Shown here in pieces: positions 52,652 through 61,754 of a stretch of 64,000 bases of DNA; the first letter of the stretch is position 1; the number at the start of each line of letters is the position of its first letter. The notes below the pieces were generated by a model. It saw only the letters and a program-made list of their open reading frames with translations. It did no database searches and was not told where the DNA came from. The DNA comes from Pseudooceanicola aestuarii (lineage in GTDB: Bacteria; Pseudomonadota; Alphaproteobacteria; Rhodobacterales; Rhodobacteraceae). The position numbers and the translations under genes are program-made. Where the stretch lies: NCBI RefSeq assembly GCF_010614805.1, contig NZ_JAAFZC010000002.1, positions 558,001 through 622,000 of the forward strand, read 5' to 3'.

Positions 52652-52656
52652 GCCGC

Positions 52657-53763
52657 TCATTTCGCAGCATCCTGCTTCAGGGCGTTGCGGGACTCGGCCT
52701 CGCGCCGCAACCTGCGGACGAGTTCCAACTCGCTCTGGAAGTCGACGTAGTGAGGCAACTTGATATGTTCCAGAAAGCCCGTCGCCTGGATATTGTCGGA
52801 ATGATAGAGCACGAATTCCTCGTCCTGCGCCGGTGCGCCGGCATTGTCTTCGCCCAATTCCTCCCACCGGAGCGCACGGTCGACCAACGCCATGGAGATC
52901 GCCTTGCGCTCCGTCTGGCCAAAAACCAGCCCATAGCCGCGAGTGAATTGCGGCGGCTCCGTTTTGGAGCCGGTGAACTGGTTCACGGTCTCGCATTCGG
53001 TCAGCGTGATCTCCCCGATCTCCACGGCAAAGCCGAGCTCGGGGAGATGCATTTCCACCGGGACAGCGCCGATGCGCAGCTCCCCGACAAAGGGGTGATT
53101 CCGGCCATATCCACGCTGCGTCGAATAGGCCATGCCCAGAACGAACCCCTCGTCGCCACGCGTCAGCGCCTGCAAACGTAACGCCCGCCCGGCTGGCAGC
53201 TCCAGCGGTTCGCGTGTCAGATCGGGAGGGATATCGTCTTGAGGTTCTGGTTGAACTTCAGCCTGTAACAGGCCCTCCTGTCCCAAAAAATCTGAAATTC
53301 TCGGCGTCGCCGCCCGGCGGGGCGTGGCCTGCGGAGCGGGCGCCGGTTCAAGCTCTTCGGCAGCCAGTGCAAAGTCCAGCAGACGATGCGTGTAGTCGAA
53401 AGTCGGCCCCAGAACCTGCCCGCCTGGCGCATCCTTGAATGTCGCGGAGATGCGCCGGTCACAGGTCATCGCGCCAGTATCCACAGGGGTGGAACTGCCG
53501 AAGCGGGGCAGCGTGGTACGATAGGCGCGGATCAGGAAAATCGCCTCGATCAGGTCGCCACGCGCCTGTTTGATCGCCAGGGCGGCAAGGTCGGGATCAT
53601 GCAGAGACCCCTCCGCCATGACCCGGTTCACCGCCAAAGCCAGCTGCTCGCGGATCTGTGCCACGGACATCTCCGCCACGCCCGGATCGCCACGCCGTTC
53701 CTCGGCCAGCCAGGCATGGGCGTTGTCGATCGCGGCCTCGCCGCCCTTAACTGCGACATACAT
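52657..53763 (-). CDS. phnI: C-P lyase core complex subunit PhnI
   Basis: 368 residues from the ATG at 53763, which overlaps the phnH stop (ATGA). It is the nucleosidase/phosphonate-ribosyl transferase subunit of the PhnGHIJ complex. It begins 'MYVAVKGGEAAIDNAHAWLA'. Internal motifs include 'FDYTHRLLDFALAAEE', 'GYGRNHPFVGELRIG', 'TVNQFTGSKTEPPQFTRGYG' and 'FVLYHSDNIQATGFLEHIKL', all strongly conserved in PhnI. Cytoplasmic. Confidence 0.96.
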   Translation of the reverse strand: MYVAVKGGEAAIDNAHAWLAEERRGDPGVAEMSVAQIREQLALAVNRVMAEGSLHDPDLAALAIKQARGDLIEAIFLIRAYRTTLPRFGSSTPVDTGAMTCDRRISATFKDAPGGQVLGPTFDYTHRLLDFALAAEELEPAPAPQATPRRAATPRISDFLGQEGLLQAEVQPEPQDDIPPDLTREPLELPAGRALRLQALTRGDEGFVLGMAYSTQRGYGRNHPFVGELRIGAVPVEMHLPELGFAVEIGEITLTECETVNQFTGSKTEPPQFTRGYGLVFGQTERKAISMALVDRALRWEELGEDNAGAPAQDEEFVLYHSDNIQATGFLEHIKLPHYVDFQSELELVRRLRREAESRNALKQDAAK

Positions 53764-54344
53764 CAGTGTACCTCCGTGGACCGGGGCAGCGCCCAAAGCC
53801 TGGCGCCTTCGGTGAAATAGAAATCCTGCCCCAAGGGGAACAACGCCCGGTTGTCACGGAACGCCGTGACCTCCGGCAGGCGGGCCGGGCCGTCGCCTTT
53901 CAGCCCCGGTCCGCGCAGGGTCACATTCCGCAAAGCCGGCCAGCCGTCGACGATCAGGGTTGCGGACCTGTCGGGGTATTCAGCAGTTCCGATGGCAAAC
54001 CGGTCCAGTGGCGTCAGCGCGTCCCATGCCCCCAGGGCAAACACCGCATCCGCCGCGCCGGTCAGCGGGGCGCCGGTGTGAAAGGTGACCCAGTCGCGCA
54101 GCGGCGCGCAGTCGTGATCCCCCGCCAGATGCAGTGGCGTCGTCTGATCGCAAAGCGTCAGCAACAACGTCGCGGCGGCCGGGCTGGTTGGCGCAGGGGC
54201 GGAGGCAAGATCAGCCAAGACCTGAACGGTGCCGGGCCGGGCCAGGCCCTCAAGCGCGGCGCGAAAGGCGCGGGCGGATTGAGCAGGAGCATCACTGAAT
54301 CCGCCGCGCAGGGCGTCGGCGCTCAGGGTGGTGGTGTCGGTCAT
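53763..54344 (-). CDS. phnH: C-P lyase core complex subunit PhnH
   Basis: 193 residues from the ATG at 54344 overlapping the phnG stop; a TTG one codon upstream is possible. Structural subunit of the PhnGHIJ complex, PLP-transferase-like fold without a cofactor. It shows 'ALRGGFSDAPAQSARAFRAA', 'ALEGLARPGTVQVL', 'LLTLCDQTTPLHLAGDHDC', 'GTAEYPDRSATLIVDGWPAL' and 'LRGPGLKGDGPARLP'. Confidence 0.95.
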   Translation of the reverse strand: MTDTTTLSADALRGGFSDAPAQSARAFRAALEGLARPGTVQVLADLASAPAPTSPAAATLLLTLCDQTTPLHLAGDHDCAPLRDWVTFHTGAPLTGAADAVFALGAWDALTPLDRFAIGTAEYPDRSATLIVDGWPALRNVTLRGPGLKGDGPARLPEVTAFRDNRALFPLGQDFYFTEGARLWALPRSTEVH

Positions 54345-54805
54345 CAATCCTCTCCCCTTACCATGGTAAAGAACTCCACTTTCGTGGCGGCGGCGCGGGC
54401 GGCGCGAGCTTCGGCCTGTGTCCGGATCTCTGCGCGCAGCGGCTCCAGCAGGTCACGGCGCACCGCCGCCGCATGCGCGCCCTGCATCAGCGCATCGACC
54501 AGCGCAGCCACCCGCGCCTTGTCCCGGTCACGTCCCTGCACCACCGCATGGCCGACATCGCCGCCTGCCAATCGCAGGGCGCAGCGCGTCACTGTCATCT
54601 CCCCCAGGTTGAAAGCCGCGCCCGTACCTCCGGCCCGACCCCGCACCATGACGGCGCCGATCTCGGGCGCGCGCAGCCAGTCGAATTCGGGGGCCAGTCC
54701 CAGCCCGCCCCAACGCCGGGCCAGCGCCGCGGCCGGGGCCTTGGCCAGCAGGCTCATCCAGTCCCTCCGGGCCAATTGAGCTTCGTTCAGTTCTTGCGCT
54801 GCCAT
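54344..54805 (-). CDS. phnG: C-P lyase core complex subunit PhnG, first gene of phnGHIJKLNM
   Basis: 153 residues. Small subunit of the C-P lyase core. Typical features are 'ARRDWMSLLAKAPAAALARR', 'RAPEIGAVMVRGRAGGTGAA', 'FNLGEMTVTRCALRLAGGDV', 'GHAVVQGRDRDKARVAALVD' and 'EPLRAEI'. Its promoter lies in the 101-base space shared with divergent phnF and contains a long palindrome likely bound by PhnF. Confidence 0.95.
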   Translation of the reverse strand: MAAQELNEAQLARRDWMSLLAKAPAAALARRWGGLGLAPEFDWLRAPEIGAVMVRGRAGGTGAAFNLGEMTVTRCALRLAGGDVGHAVVQGRDRDKARVAALVDALMQGAHAAAVRRDLLEPLRAEIRTQAEARAARAAATKVEFFTMVRGED

Positions 54806-54820
54806 TCAGACACCTTGCGT

Positions 54821-54852
54821 ATTTGTCTAGATAACTATACAACTAGACAAAT
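54821..54852. promoter_or_regulatory. Palindromic PhnF (GntR/HutC-type) operator between phnG and phnF
   Basis: ATTTGTCTAG (54821-54830) is repeated inverted as CTAGACAAAT (54843-54852), a perfect 10-base arm pair around ATAACTATACAA. The centre carries another GntR-like half-site (ACTATACAA). GTCTAG and GTATAG cores fit the GntR-family consensus (N-Y-GTMTAKAC-N-Y). It overlaps where both divergent promoters must be, so PhnF could repress both directions. Confidence 0.7.
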
Positions 54853-54906
54853 CCTTACGCCCCGCCCGAACCGGTGGCAAGCCCGAGCAGATGAAGATTT
54901 CATGAC

Positions 54907-55665
54907 ATGACCCCCCCGCCCCCCCGAACCCCCCTTTGGCAAAGCATCGCCCAGGCGCTGCACGACGACATCTCCAAGGGCCGCTACGCCCCCGGTGACC
55001 GCCTTCCGACCGAGGCAGAACTGTCCGCCCGGTTCGGCGTGAACCGGCACACCGTGCGGCGCGGGCTGGCCGATCTGGCGCAGGCCGGACTGACCCATGC
55101 GCGGCGCGGCGCGGGGGTCTTCGTGGCGCAGCGACCCACGGACTACCCGCTGGGCCGGCGCGTGCGCTTTCACCAAAGCCTGCGCGCCGCCGGGCGCCTG
55201 CCCGCGCGCCGGGTTCTGGCCACCGAAACCCGGGCAGCCGATCGGCGTGAGGCGGAGGCGCTGGCCCTCGCGCCCGGCACCTCCGTACATTGCGTGGATG
55301 GCGAATCACTGGCTGACGGCCAGGCCATCGCGCTGTTCCGCTCGATCTTTCCGGCCGCGCGTTTCCCCGAACTGCCGGCCTCTCTCGCCCGGCAGGGCTC
55401 TGTCACCACCGCGCTGGCCGAGGCGGGCGTGGCCGACTACACCCGCGCCTGGACACGCATCACCGCCCGCCCGGCCAACGCCACCCAAGCGGCACAGCTG
55501 CGCCTGCGCGAGGGAGATCCGCTGTTACGCACCACCTCGGTCAATGCCGATGCCCAGGGCCGGGCGGTGGAATTCGGACGCGCCTGGTTCGCCGCCGACC
55601 GCGTCACCCTGACCCTGGCCGAGGACGATTCCGCACCCCCTTCGGGCGAAAATACCGCAGGGTGA
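54907..55665 (+). CDS. phnF: PhnF transcriptional regulator, GntR family, HutC subfamily
   Basis: 252 residues. An N-terminal winged helix 'PLWQSIAQALHDDISKGRYA' is followed by 'PGDRLPTEAELSARFGVNRH' and 'TVRRGLADLAQAGLTHARRG'. The C-terminal UTRA/chorismate-lyase-like ligand domain has 'VRFHQSLRAAGRLPARRVLA' and 'RLREGDPLLRTTSVNADAQG'. Divergent from the C-P lyase operon and upstream of a second phnM. The effector is unknown, possibly phosphate-linked or a phosphonate intermediate. No good Shine-Dalgarno precedes the ATG. Confidence 0.93.
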   Translation: MTPPPPRTPLWQSIAQALHDDISKGRYAPGDRLPTEAELSARFGVNRHTVRRGLADLAQAGLTHARRGAGVFVAQRPTDYPLGRRVRFHQSLRAAGRLPARRVLATETRAADRREAEALALAPGTSVHCVDGESLADGQAIALFRSIFPAARFPELPASLARQGSVTTALAEAGVADYTRAWTRITARPANATQAAQLRLREGDPLLRTTSVNADAQGRAVEFGRAWFAADRVTLTLAEDDSAPPSGENTAG

Positions 55666-55879
55666 ATGACGCGCCCCGCGCGGCAGAGGGGCAGCGCCCC
55701 TCCTCCACATCTCCAACCTCCGCGACATCGCATCGCCGTTGCGCCCAACCACATCCCCCCTTTGCACGCACTCGGCAAAAAGCTGCTTTTTCGGGCAAAC
55801 CTGTCATTCGAGCGATACAAACCGCCGTTATCCACAGCCCAATTCTCAAAAGAGAGCAGGTTTCAACCAGGGCAACCCC

Positions 55880-57064
55880 ATGACCCACACGATGCCATCC
55901 CTGCGCCTGACCGGGGCAGTCATATTGCGGGACGGAATGCTGAAACGGCGCTCCGTTGCCTTTTCCAATGGGCGGATCACCCGCGGCCCCCTGCCCGAAG
56001 TCGACCTGACCGGCTATTACGTGCTGCCCGGCATCATCGACCTGCATGGCGATGCCTTTGAACGCCACGTCGCGCCGCGCCCCACCGCGCCGTTCCCGTT
56101 GCGCACCGGGTTGCGTGCCACCGAACGCGATGCGGCCGCCCATGGGGTGACCACCGCCTGGCTGGCCCAAAGCTGGAGCTGGGAGGGTGGCACCCGTGGC
56201 CCCGACGCGGCCGAGGAATTCCTGGAGGCGCTGGACAGCTACCGGCGGGCCGAGGCGGTGCTGGACCTGCGCGCCCAGATCCGTTGCGAGACACATACCA
56301 TTGACACCGAAACCCGTCTGCTGGCGGCGGTGCGCCGCCACGGGGTGGATTACGTGATCTTCAACAACCACCTGGACGAGGCCCTGTCGCTGGCCGAGAC
56401 CCGGCCCGACCTGCTGCGCGACTGGGCACGGCGCGCCGGGCGCACACCGCAGGAACATCTGGAACTGGTGCGCGCCGTCCGGGCCCGGCGCAGCGAGGTA
56501 CCGCGCTATCTCTGCCGCCTGGCGGAGCGGTTCGACGAGCTTGGGATCAGCTACGGCTCGCATGATGATCCCGATGGCGAGACCCGCGAAACCTATTCGA
56601 TGATCGGCGCCAAGATTTGCGAGTTCCCCACCGCACGCTCCGCCGCCGCCCTGGCCCGTGCCGTGGGCGATCCGATCCTGATGGGCGCGCCCAACGTGGT
56701 GCGGGGCGGCTCGCAATCAGGCAATATCGCCGCCGCCGACCTGGTGCGCGCCAATCTCTGCGATGTGCTGGTGTCCGACTATTATTACCCCGCGCTGTCG
56801 CAAGCGGCCTTTGCGCTGGTGGATGACGGGCTGGCCGATTTGCCACGCGCCTGGGCGATGATCTCCTCCGCCCCGGCGGAAGTGCTACGCCTGGCCGACC
56901 GGGGTCGGATCGCACCGGGGCTGCGCGCCGATCTGACCGTGATCAACGCCACCACCCGCGCGGTTGAGGCCACGATCGCCGGCGGGCGCATCGCCTACCT
57001 GGGCGGAGAGGCCGCCAACAGGTTCGCCGCCCAGGCCGGGCCGACCGCGCTTGCCGCCGAGTGA
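55880..57064 (+). CDS. phnM: Second PhnM-type alpha-D-ribose 1-alkylphosphonate 5-triphosphate diphosphatase
   Basis: 394 residues from the ATG at 55880. The amidohydrolase pattern matches PhnM: '[20 protein letters not shown]', '[20 protein letters not shown]', '[20 protein letters not shown]', '[20 protein letters not shown]' and '[20 protein letters not shown]'. It differs clearly from the operon copy at 48362, for example 'LHGDAFERH' against 'LHTDNLERH', so it is a diverged paralogue rather than a recent duplicate. It follows phnF on the same strand after a 214-base gap that includes a partial Pho-box-like CTGTCAT (55801-55807). Confidence 0.9.
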   Translation: MTHTMPSLRLTGAVILRDGMLKRRSVAFSNGRITRGPLPEVDLTGYYVLPGIIDLHGDAFERHVAPRPTAPFPLRTGLRATERDAAAHGVTTAWLAQSWSWEGGTRGPDAAEEFLEALDSYRRAEAVLDLRAQIRCETHTIDTETRLLAAVRRHGVDYVIFNNHLDEALSLAETRPDLLRDWARRAGRTPQEHLELVRAVRARRSEVPRYLCRLAERFDELGISYGSHDDPDGETRETYSMIGAKICEFPTARSAAALARAVGDPILMGAPNVVRGGSQSGNIAAADLVRANLCDVLVSDYYYPALSQAAFALVDDGLADLPRAWAMISSAPAEVLRLADRGRIAPGLRADLTVINATTRAVEATIAGGRIAYLGGEAANRFAAQAGPTALAAE

Positions 57065-57122
57065 TCGTGACGCCCCCTCCCGCGCGCACCCGGCATGGGC
57101 TTGCAGGCAGATCGTCAAGAAA

Positions 57123-57140
57123 CTGTTGGAAAACCATCAT
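57123..57140 (+). promoter_or_regulatory. Possible Pho box upstream of the phosphodiesterase gene
   Basis: CTGTTGG-AAAA-CCATCAT matches the PhoB pattern CTGTCAT-N4-CTGTCAT at 9 of 14 repeat positions, with the AAAA spacer often seen in Pho boxes. It lies 57 bases before the start. Pattern match only. Confidence 0.4.
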
Positions 57141-57197
57141 CTTCCTGTTGCGCGAACGCGGGACACGGAGCACCTGCAATTTCCTCTGGAGGCTCTC

Positions 57198-58400
<1,203 letters not shown>

Positions 58401-58784
58401 TCAAGGACCGGCAAGAGGAGGCCTTTGGCCTCCTCACATATCCCCGGCCTGTATTTGGTGAATATTGAAGATAGAGGGCTCCCGCTGCGGGGGCCCTTTT
58501 TCGTTGGGGGAGGTTTGCGATCTATTTGTCTTCGAAGGCTTTATTTTCAGCTCGCGCTTAGGGATATCCTCGGCCATAGCGCACTTCTCGACCCACCTGT
58601 TACCAATAGGCAGAAAAGGAACCTCAAAAGGACCAATCTGCCGCGTTGAACGAGGAGATCACCCATATTCACATAGGGTCGTTTTCCGGGAAGATCGCAA
58701 AATTGGAGAACTACCTTCGGGGGTTCGATGGCTGGGTGGAGAGCATGCTGGATGATGCGCGGGCCAACGCTCCCGGCTAGCCCC
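58401..58784. other. 384-base region between the phosphodiesterase and hexapeptide-transferase genes, with a coding-like remnant
   Basis: After two hairpins the region contains an open frame (58610-58780, +) whose last 45 codons read like protein: 'EEITHIHIGSFSGKIAKLEN' and 'YLRGFDGWVESMLDDARANA', ending in TAG. It starts only with a TTG (58646) without a properly spaced ribosome site, and the frame upstream is stopped at 58607. It may be the tail of a decayed gene or a small protein. The base composition of 58500-58680 is less GC-rich than the neighbours. Confidence 0.35.
58476..58501 (+). terminator. Intrinsic terminator after the phosphodiesterase gene
   Basis: The stem GGGCTCCCGC-TG-CGGGGGCCC is followed by five T. 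A second hairpin without a T-run (GAGGAGGCC-TTT-GGCCTCCTC, about 58415-58435) lies closer to the stop codon and may act as an RNA stabiliser. Confidence 0.8.
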
Positions 58785-59402
58785 CTACCCCCGGTATTTT
58801 TCCAGAAACGCCGGCACGTCCAGCGCGCGGAAATCTTCCAGGGCGGTGCGCAAGGCGGTGTGGGGCCAGTCCCACCAGGCCAGGGCGATCAGCCGTTCCG
58901 CCAGCGGCTCCGCAAGGCGGGGGCGCAGGATGCGGGCGGGGGTGCCGGCGACGATGACATAGGGCGGCACGTCGCGGGTGACGACAGCGCCGGCGGCGAC
59001 CACGGCACCATGCCCCACCGTGACCTCGGGCTTGATCATCGCCGCATGGCCCAGCCAGGTGTCGTGGCCGATCACCGCACGGCGGGCGCGGCGGCGCGCA
59101 AAGAAGGCCGCGTCGTTCTCCGCATCGTCCCACAAGTCTTCGGACCGGTACATGAAATGGTGCAGCGCCGCGCGGTCCAGCGGGTGATCCGTCGCGCCGA
59201 TGCGTACATAGCTGGCGATGTTGGAGAACTTGCCCACCGTCGCATTGGCGATATCAGCGAAGCGATCACAATATGAATAATCGCCGATCTCGGAATGCGC
59301 CAGACGGCTGCCCTGCCCGATCTCGACATAGCGCCCAAATCTGGTTTCCGTGATGTCACAGCCGGGATGGATGAACGGGGTGTCTTCGCTGAGGCGGGGC
59401 AT
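58785..59402 (-). CDS. Phosphonate-cluster hexapeptide-repeat acetyltransferase
   Basis: 205 residues from the ATG at 59402. Left-handed beta-helix built of [LIV]-G-x4 hexapeptides ('ITETRFGRYVEIGQGSRLAH', 'IGDYSYCDRFADIANATVGK', 'IGHDTWLGHAAMIKPEVTVG', 'VVTRDVPPYVIVAGTPARIL'). This is the chloramphenicol/xenobiotic acetyltransferase type that accompanies phn genes in proteobacteria (TIGR03308-like). It probably acetylates an aminoalkylphosphonate or a phosphonate intermediate, in place of the GNAT-type PhnO; that is inference. It lies 86 bases after phnE2 on the same strand. Confidence 0.85.
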   Translation of the reverse strand: MPRLSEDTPFIHPGCDITETRFGRYVEIGQGSRLAHSEIGDYSYCDRFADIANATVGKFSNIASYVRIGATDHPLDRAALHHFMYRSEDLWDDAENDAAFFARRRARRAVIGHDTWLGHAAMIKPEVTVGHGAVVAAGAVVTRDVPPYVIVAGTPARILRPRLAEPLAERLIALAWWDWPHTALRTALEDFRALDVPAFLEKYRG

Positions 59403-59488
59403 GTCGGGTCCTTTCGGGGAACGGAAAACGCGCGCCCCGGTACTGGACCGGCGCGCGCGCGGATGGGGTGCGCCGGGCCGCGGCGCGA

Positions 59489-60811
59489 TCAGTGACCGCC
59501 GTCGTCGCCCGAAATCAGCTTGCGCCGCAGCCAGCCGGAGAACCAGTCCATGGCGAATACCATCAAAACGATCAGGACGATGTAATAGCTGACCTCCTCC
59601 CAATCCTTCTGGGTCACCATCGCCTGGGTCAGCAGCAGCCCGATGCCGCCGCCGGTAATCGCACCGATCACGGTGGCCGAGCGGGTGTTGCTTTCGAAGA
59701 AATAGAGGATCTGGCTGAGCAGCACGGGCGTCACCTGCGGGATCACGCCGAAGCGGTAACGCTGGATCGGGCGGGCACCGGTGGATTGCAGGCCCTCGAT
59801 CTGCTTGCCGTCGACATTCTCCAGCGCCTCCGAGAACATCTTGCCGAAACTGCCGGTATCGGTGATCAGGATCGCCAATGCGCCGGTCATCGGGCCGGGA
59901 CCGAAGGCGCGGGCCAGAACGATGGTCCAGATCAGCGCATCAACCCCGCGGAAGAAGTCGAAGACCCGCCGCGCGACCTGACGCACCACCATCAGCGGTG
60001 TGAAGTTGCGTGCCGCCAGGAAGGCCAAGGGCAGCGCCACGAGGGCCGCACCGAACGTCCCGAGAAAGGCCATGAGGATCGTCTCGAACAGCGCCCAGAC
60101 CACGGCGGCATGCATCCACATGGGATTGTACCAGAAGTCATGCCAGATCGCCCCGGCCTCACCGTCCAAGGCGCGTTGGGCCAGGGTGACGGGGCCCAGC
60201 CCGTGATAGGGGCTGTCGAGGGTAAAGAAGAAAAGTTCCCAGCCGGTGGAATAGTGGAACACCTCGGACCGGCGGCGGGTGATGGTCAGCCGGGCGTCGG
60301 GCTGGGTGATCGCCACACGGTTCTTGGAAGCGTTGATCCAGTCCGGCAGCTCACCCGGGGGGAAGGTCGCGTTGGCCCCGCCATTGCCGGGCCGCGCGGT
60401 GACCAGCCCGTAATCGGGGATGTCAAAGGTGACGTCCTGCGGGCCGAAGGTCACGACACCGCCGCGCGGCAGCGTGATCCGGGTGACGCCCTCAGGGCCG
60501 GCCAGGTCGACCCAGTCGGGGGCCTGGCCCTCCGGATAGGCGCCCTTGCGCTCCCCTTCCACGGCCATGGTGACCTGGGCGGTGCGGTTGTCGCGGGTGA
60601 CATGGGTCTTGTAGCTGTAGCTGTCGCGGATCAGGGTCTTGCCGTTCTCCGGTGTCGCCGTGGCGATCAGGCCGGGCACGTCAAAGGCGAAGAGCGCGTA
60701 GGTCAGATAGGCCAGCACCAGCAACGGCAGCGCGATGGCCCCCCGCCTTTTGCGCCGGAAGAGCGCCTCGGCCTGGGGTTTGAGGGCGGCGTGATCGGCG
60801 GTCATTGTCAT
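59489..60811 (-). CDS. phnE: Phosphonate ABC transporter permease PhnE, long form with periplasmic insertion
   Basis: 440 residues from the ATG at 60811 (ATGA overlap with the other phnE). The first membrane segment (about 24-43) is followed by about 185 extracytoplasmic residues before the next (about 231-260), much more than the roughly 260 total residues of standard PhnE. The C-terminal half is a normal permease core: 'DALIWTIVLARAFGPGPMTG' (EAA loop: 'SFGKMFSEALENVDGKQIEG'), 'ESNTRSATVIGAITGGGIGL'. With PhnC, PhnD and the other PhnE it imports phosphonates. Confidence 0.93.
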   Translation of the reverse strand: MTMTADHAALKPQAEALFRRKRRGAIALPLLVLAYLTYALFAFDVPGLIATATPENGKTLIRDSYSYKTHVTRDNRTAQVTMAVEGERKGAYPEGQAPDWVDLAGPEGVTRITLPRGGVVTFGPQDVTFDIPDYGLVTARPGNGGANATFPPGELPDWINASKNRVAITQPDARLTITRRRSEVFHYSTGWELFFFTLDSPYHGLGPVTLAQRALDGEAGAIWHDFWYNPMWMHAAVVWALFETILMAFLGTFGAALVALPLAFLAARNFTPLMVVRQVARRVFDFFRGVDALIWTIVLARAFGPGPMTGALAILITDTGSFGKMFSEALENVDGKQIEGLQSTGARPIQRYRFGVIPQVTPVLLSQILYFFESNTRSATVIGAITGGGIGLLLTQAMVTQKDWEEVSYYIVLIVLMVFAMDWFSGWLRRKLISGDDGGH

Positions 60812-61686
60812 GCCAGCATCTCCCGGCGGCGGCCGTGGGTCAGGCGATCGCGGGCATAGGACGACAGCTGATCGACGGCAACGATGGTAAGGAACAGCAG
60901 CAGGAAGATCGCCGCGCTTTCGTCATATTGGCCCTGACCCCAGGACATCGCGTTCTTCAGCTCGTAACCGATGCCCCCGGCCCCGACGAACCCCAGGATG
61001 GCGGAGGCGCGGATGTTGATCTCGAACCGCAGCAAGGCATAGCTGAGGTAGTTGGGCGCGACCTGCGGCACCACACCCAGCAGCATGCGCTGCGACCAGT
61101 TCGCCCCGACGGAGGCCAGCCCCTCCACAGGTTTCAGCGAGGCGTTCTCGTTCACTTCCGAGAACAGTTTGCCCAAGGCGCCGGTGGTATGAAAGGCGAT
61201 GGCGATCATCGCCGGCACCGGCCCGCCGCCCAGCACGAAGATCAGCACCAGGGCGATCACGATTTCGGGCACGGCGCGCATCACGTCCATGATGCGCCGG
61301 AACAACGGTGTCAGACGCGGCCAGCGGGCCAGCCCGCGCGTTGACAACATCGACAGAAGCGCGCCCATTACCGCCCCGGCCAGGGTAGCCACGGCAGCGA
61401 TATTGATCGTCTCCAGCAACGCGGGAAAGAAGGTGATGATGTGCCCGGGCAGTTCGGTCACCTTGTCCGCCGCCTCGCCCAGCACATCGGCCGGGAAATC
61501 GAAGACCCGGTGCAGCCCCTCCCAGAACCCGCCGGCGTTGCGGTCATCCGCCAGCACGAAGCCGGAGGCCATCAGCGCCACGAACACGGCCAGCAGCATG
61601 CCCGAATACAGGCGCTTGCGACGTGTCAGAGCAAGGTAATCATCATGTATGCGCCGCATCTGCGGATCGCCTGTCAGCTCTGTCAT
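60808..61686 (-). CDS. phnE: Phosphonate ABC transporter permease PhnE (standard form)
   Basis: 292 residues. Six predicted membrane segments; the first is 'YSGMLLAVFVALMASGFVLA'. The permease core includes 'RAVPEIVIALVLIFVLGGGP', the EAA-type loop 'ALGKLFSEVNENASLKPVEG' and 'EINIRASAILGFVGAGGIGY'. Its stop overlaps the start of the long-form phnE. The hairpin at 61711-61739 separates it from phnD. Confidence 0.94.
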   Translation of the reverse strand: MTELTGDPQMRRIHDDYLALTRRKRLYSGMLLAVFVALMASGFVLADDRNAGGFWEGLHRVFDFPADVLGEAADKVTELPGHIITFFPALLETINIAAVATLAGAVMGALLSMLSTRGLARWPRLTPLFRRIMDVMRAVPEIVIALVLIFVLGGGPVPAMIAIAFHTTGALGKLFSEVNENASLKPVEGLASVGANWSQRMLLGVVPQVAPNYLSYALLRFEINIRASAILGFVGAGGIGYELKNAMSWGQGQYDESAAIFLLLFLTIVAVDQLSSYARDRLTHGRRREMLA

Positions 61687-61710
61687 CTCGAAAGCACCCC
61701 CTTGAACGAA

Positions 61711-61739
61711 GGCGGGCTCCCGAAAACCGGGAGCCCGCC
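61711..61739 (-). terminator. Strong hairpin between phnD and phnE (attenuator or mRNA stabiliser)
   Basis: GGCGGGCTCCCG-AAAAC-CGGGAGCCCGCC forms a perfect 12-base stem 15 bases after the phnD stop. No T-run follows on the minus strand, so it is more likely an mRNA-processing or stabilising element, or partial attenuator, that gives more binding protein than permease. Confidence 0.7.
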
Positions 61740-61754
61740 GAACCTGATCCGCGA

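Noticed and set aside
55801..55818. CTGTCAT upstream of the second phnM considered as a full Pho box.
   Set aside because: The second heptamer (GCGATAC) matches the consensus at only two of seven positions; kept only as a half-site remark.
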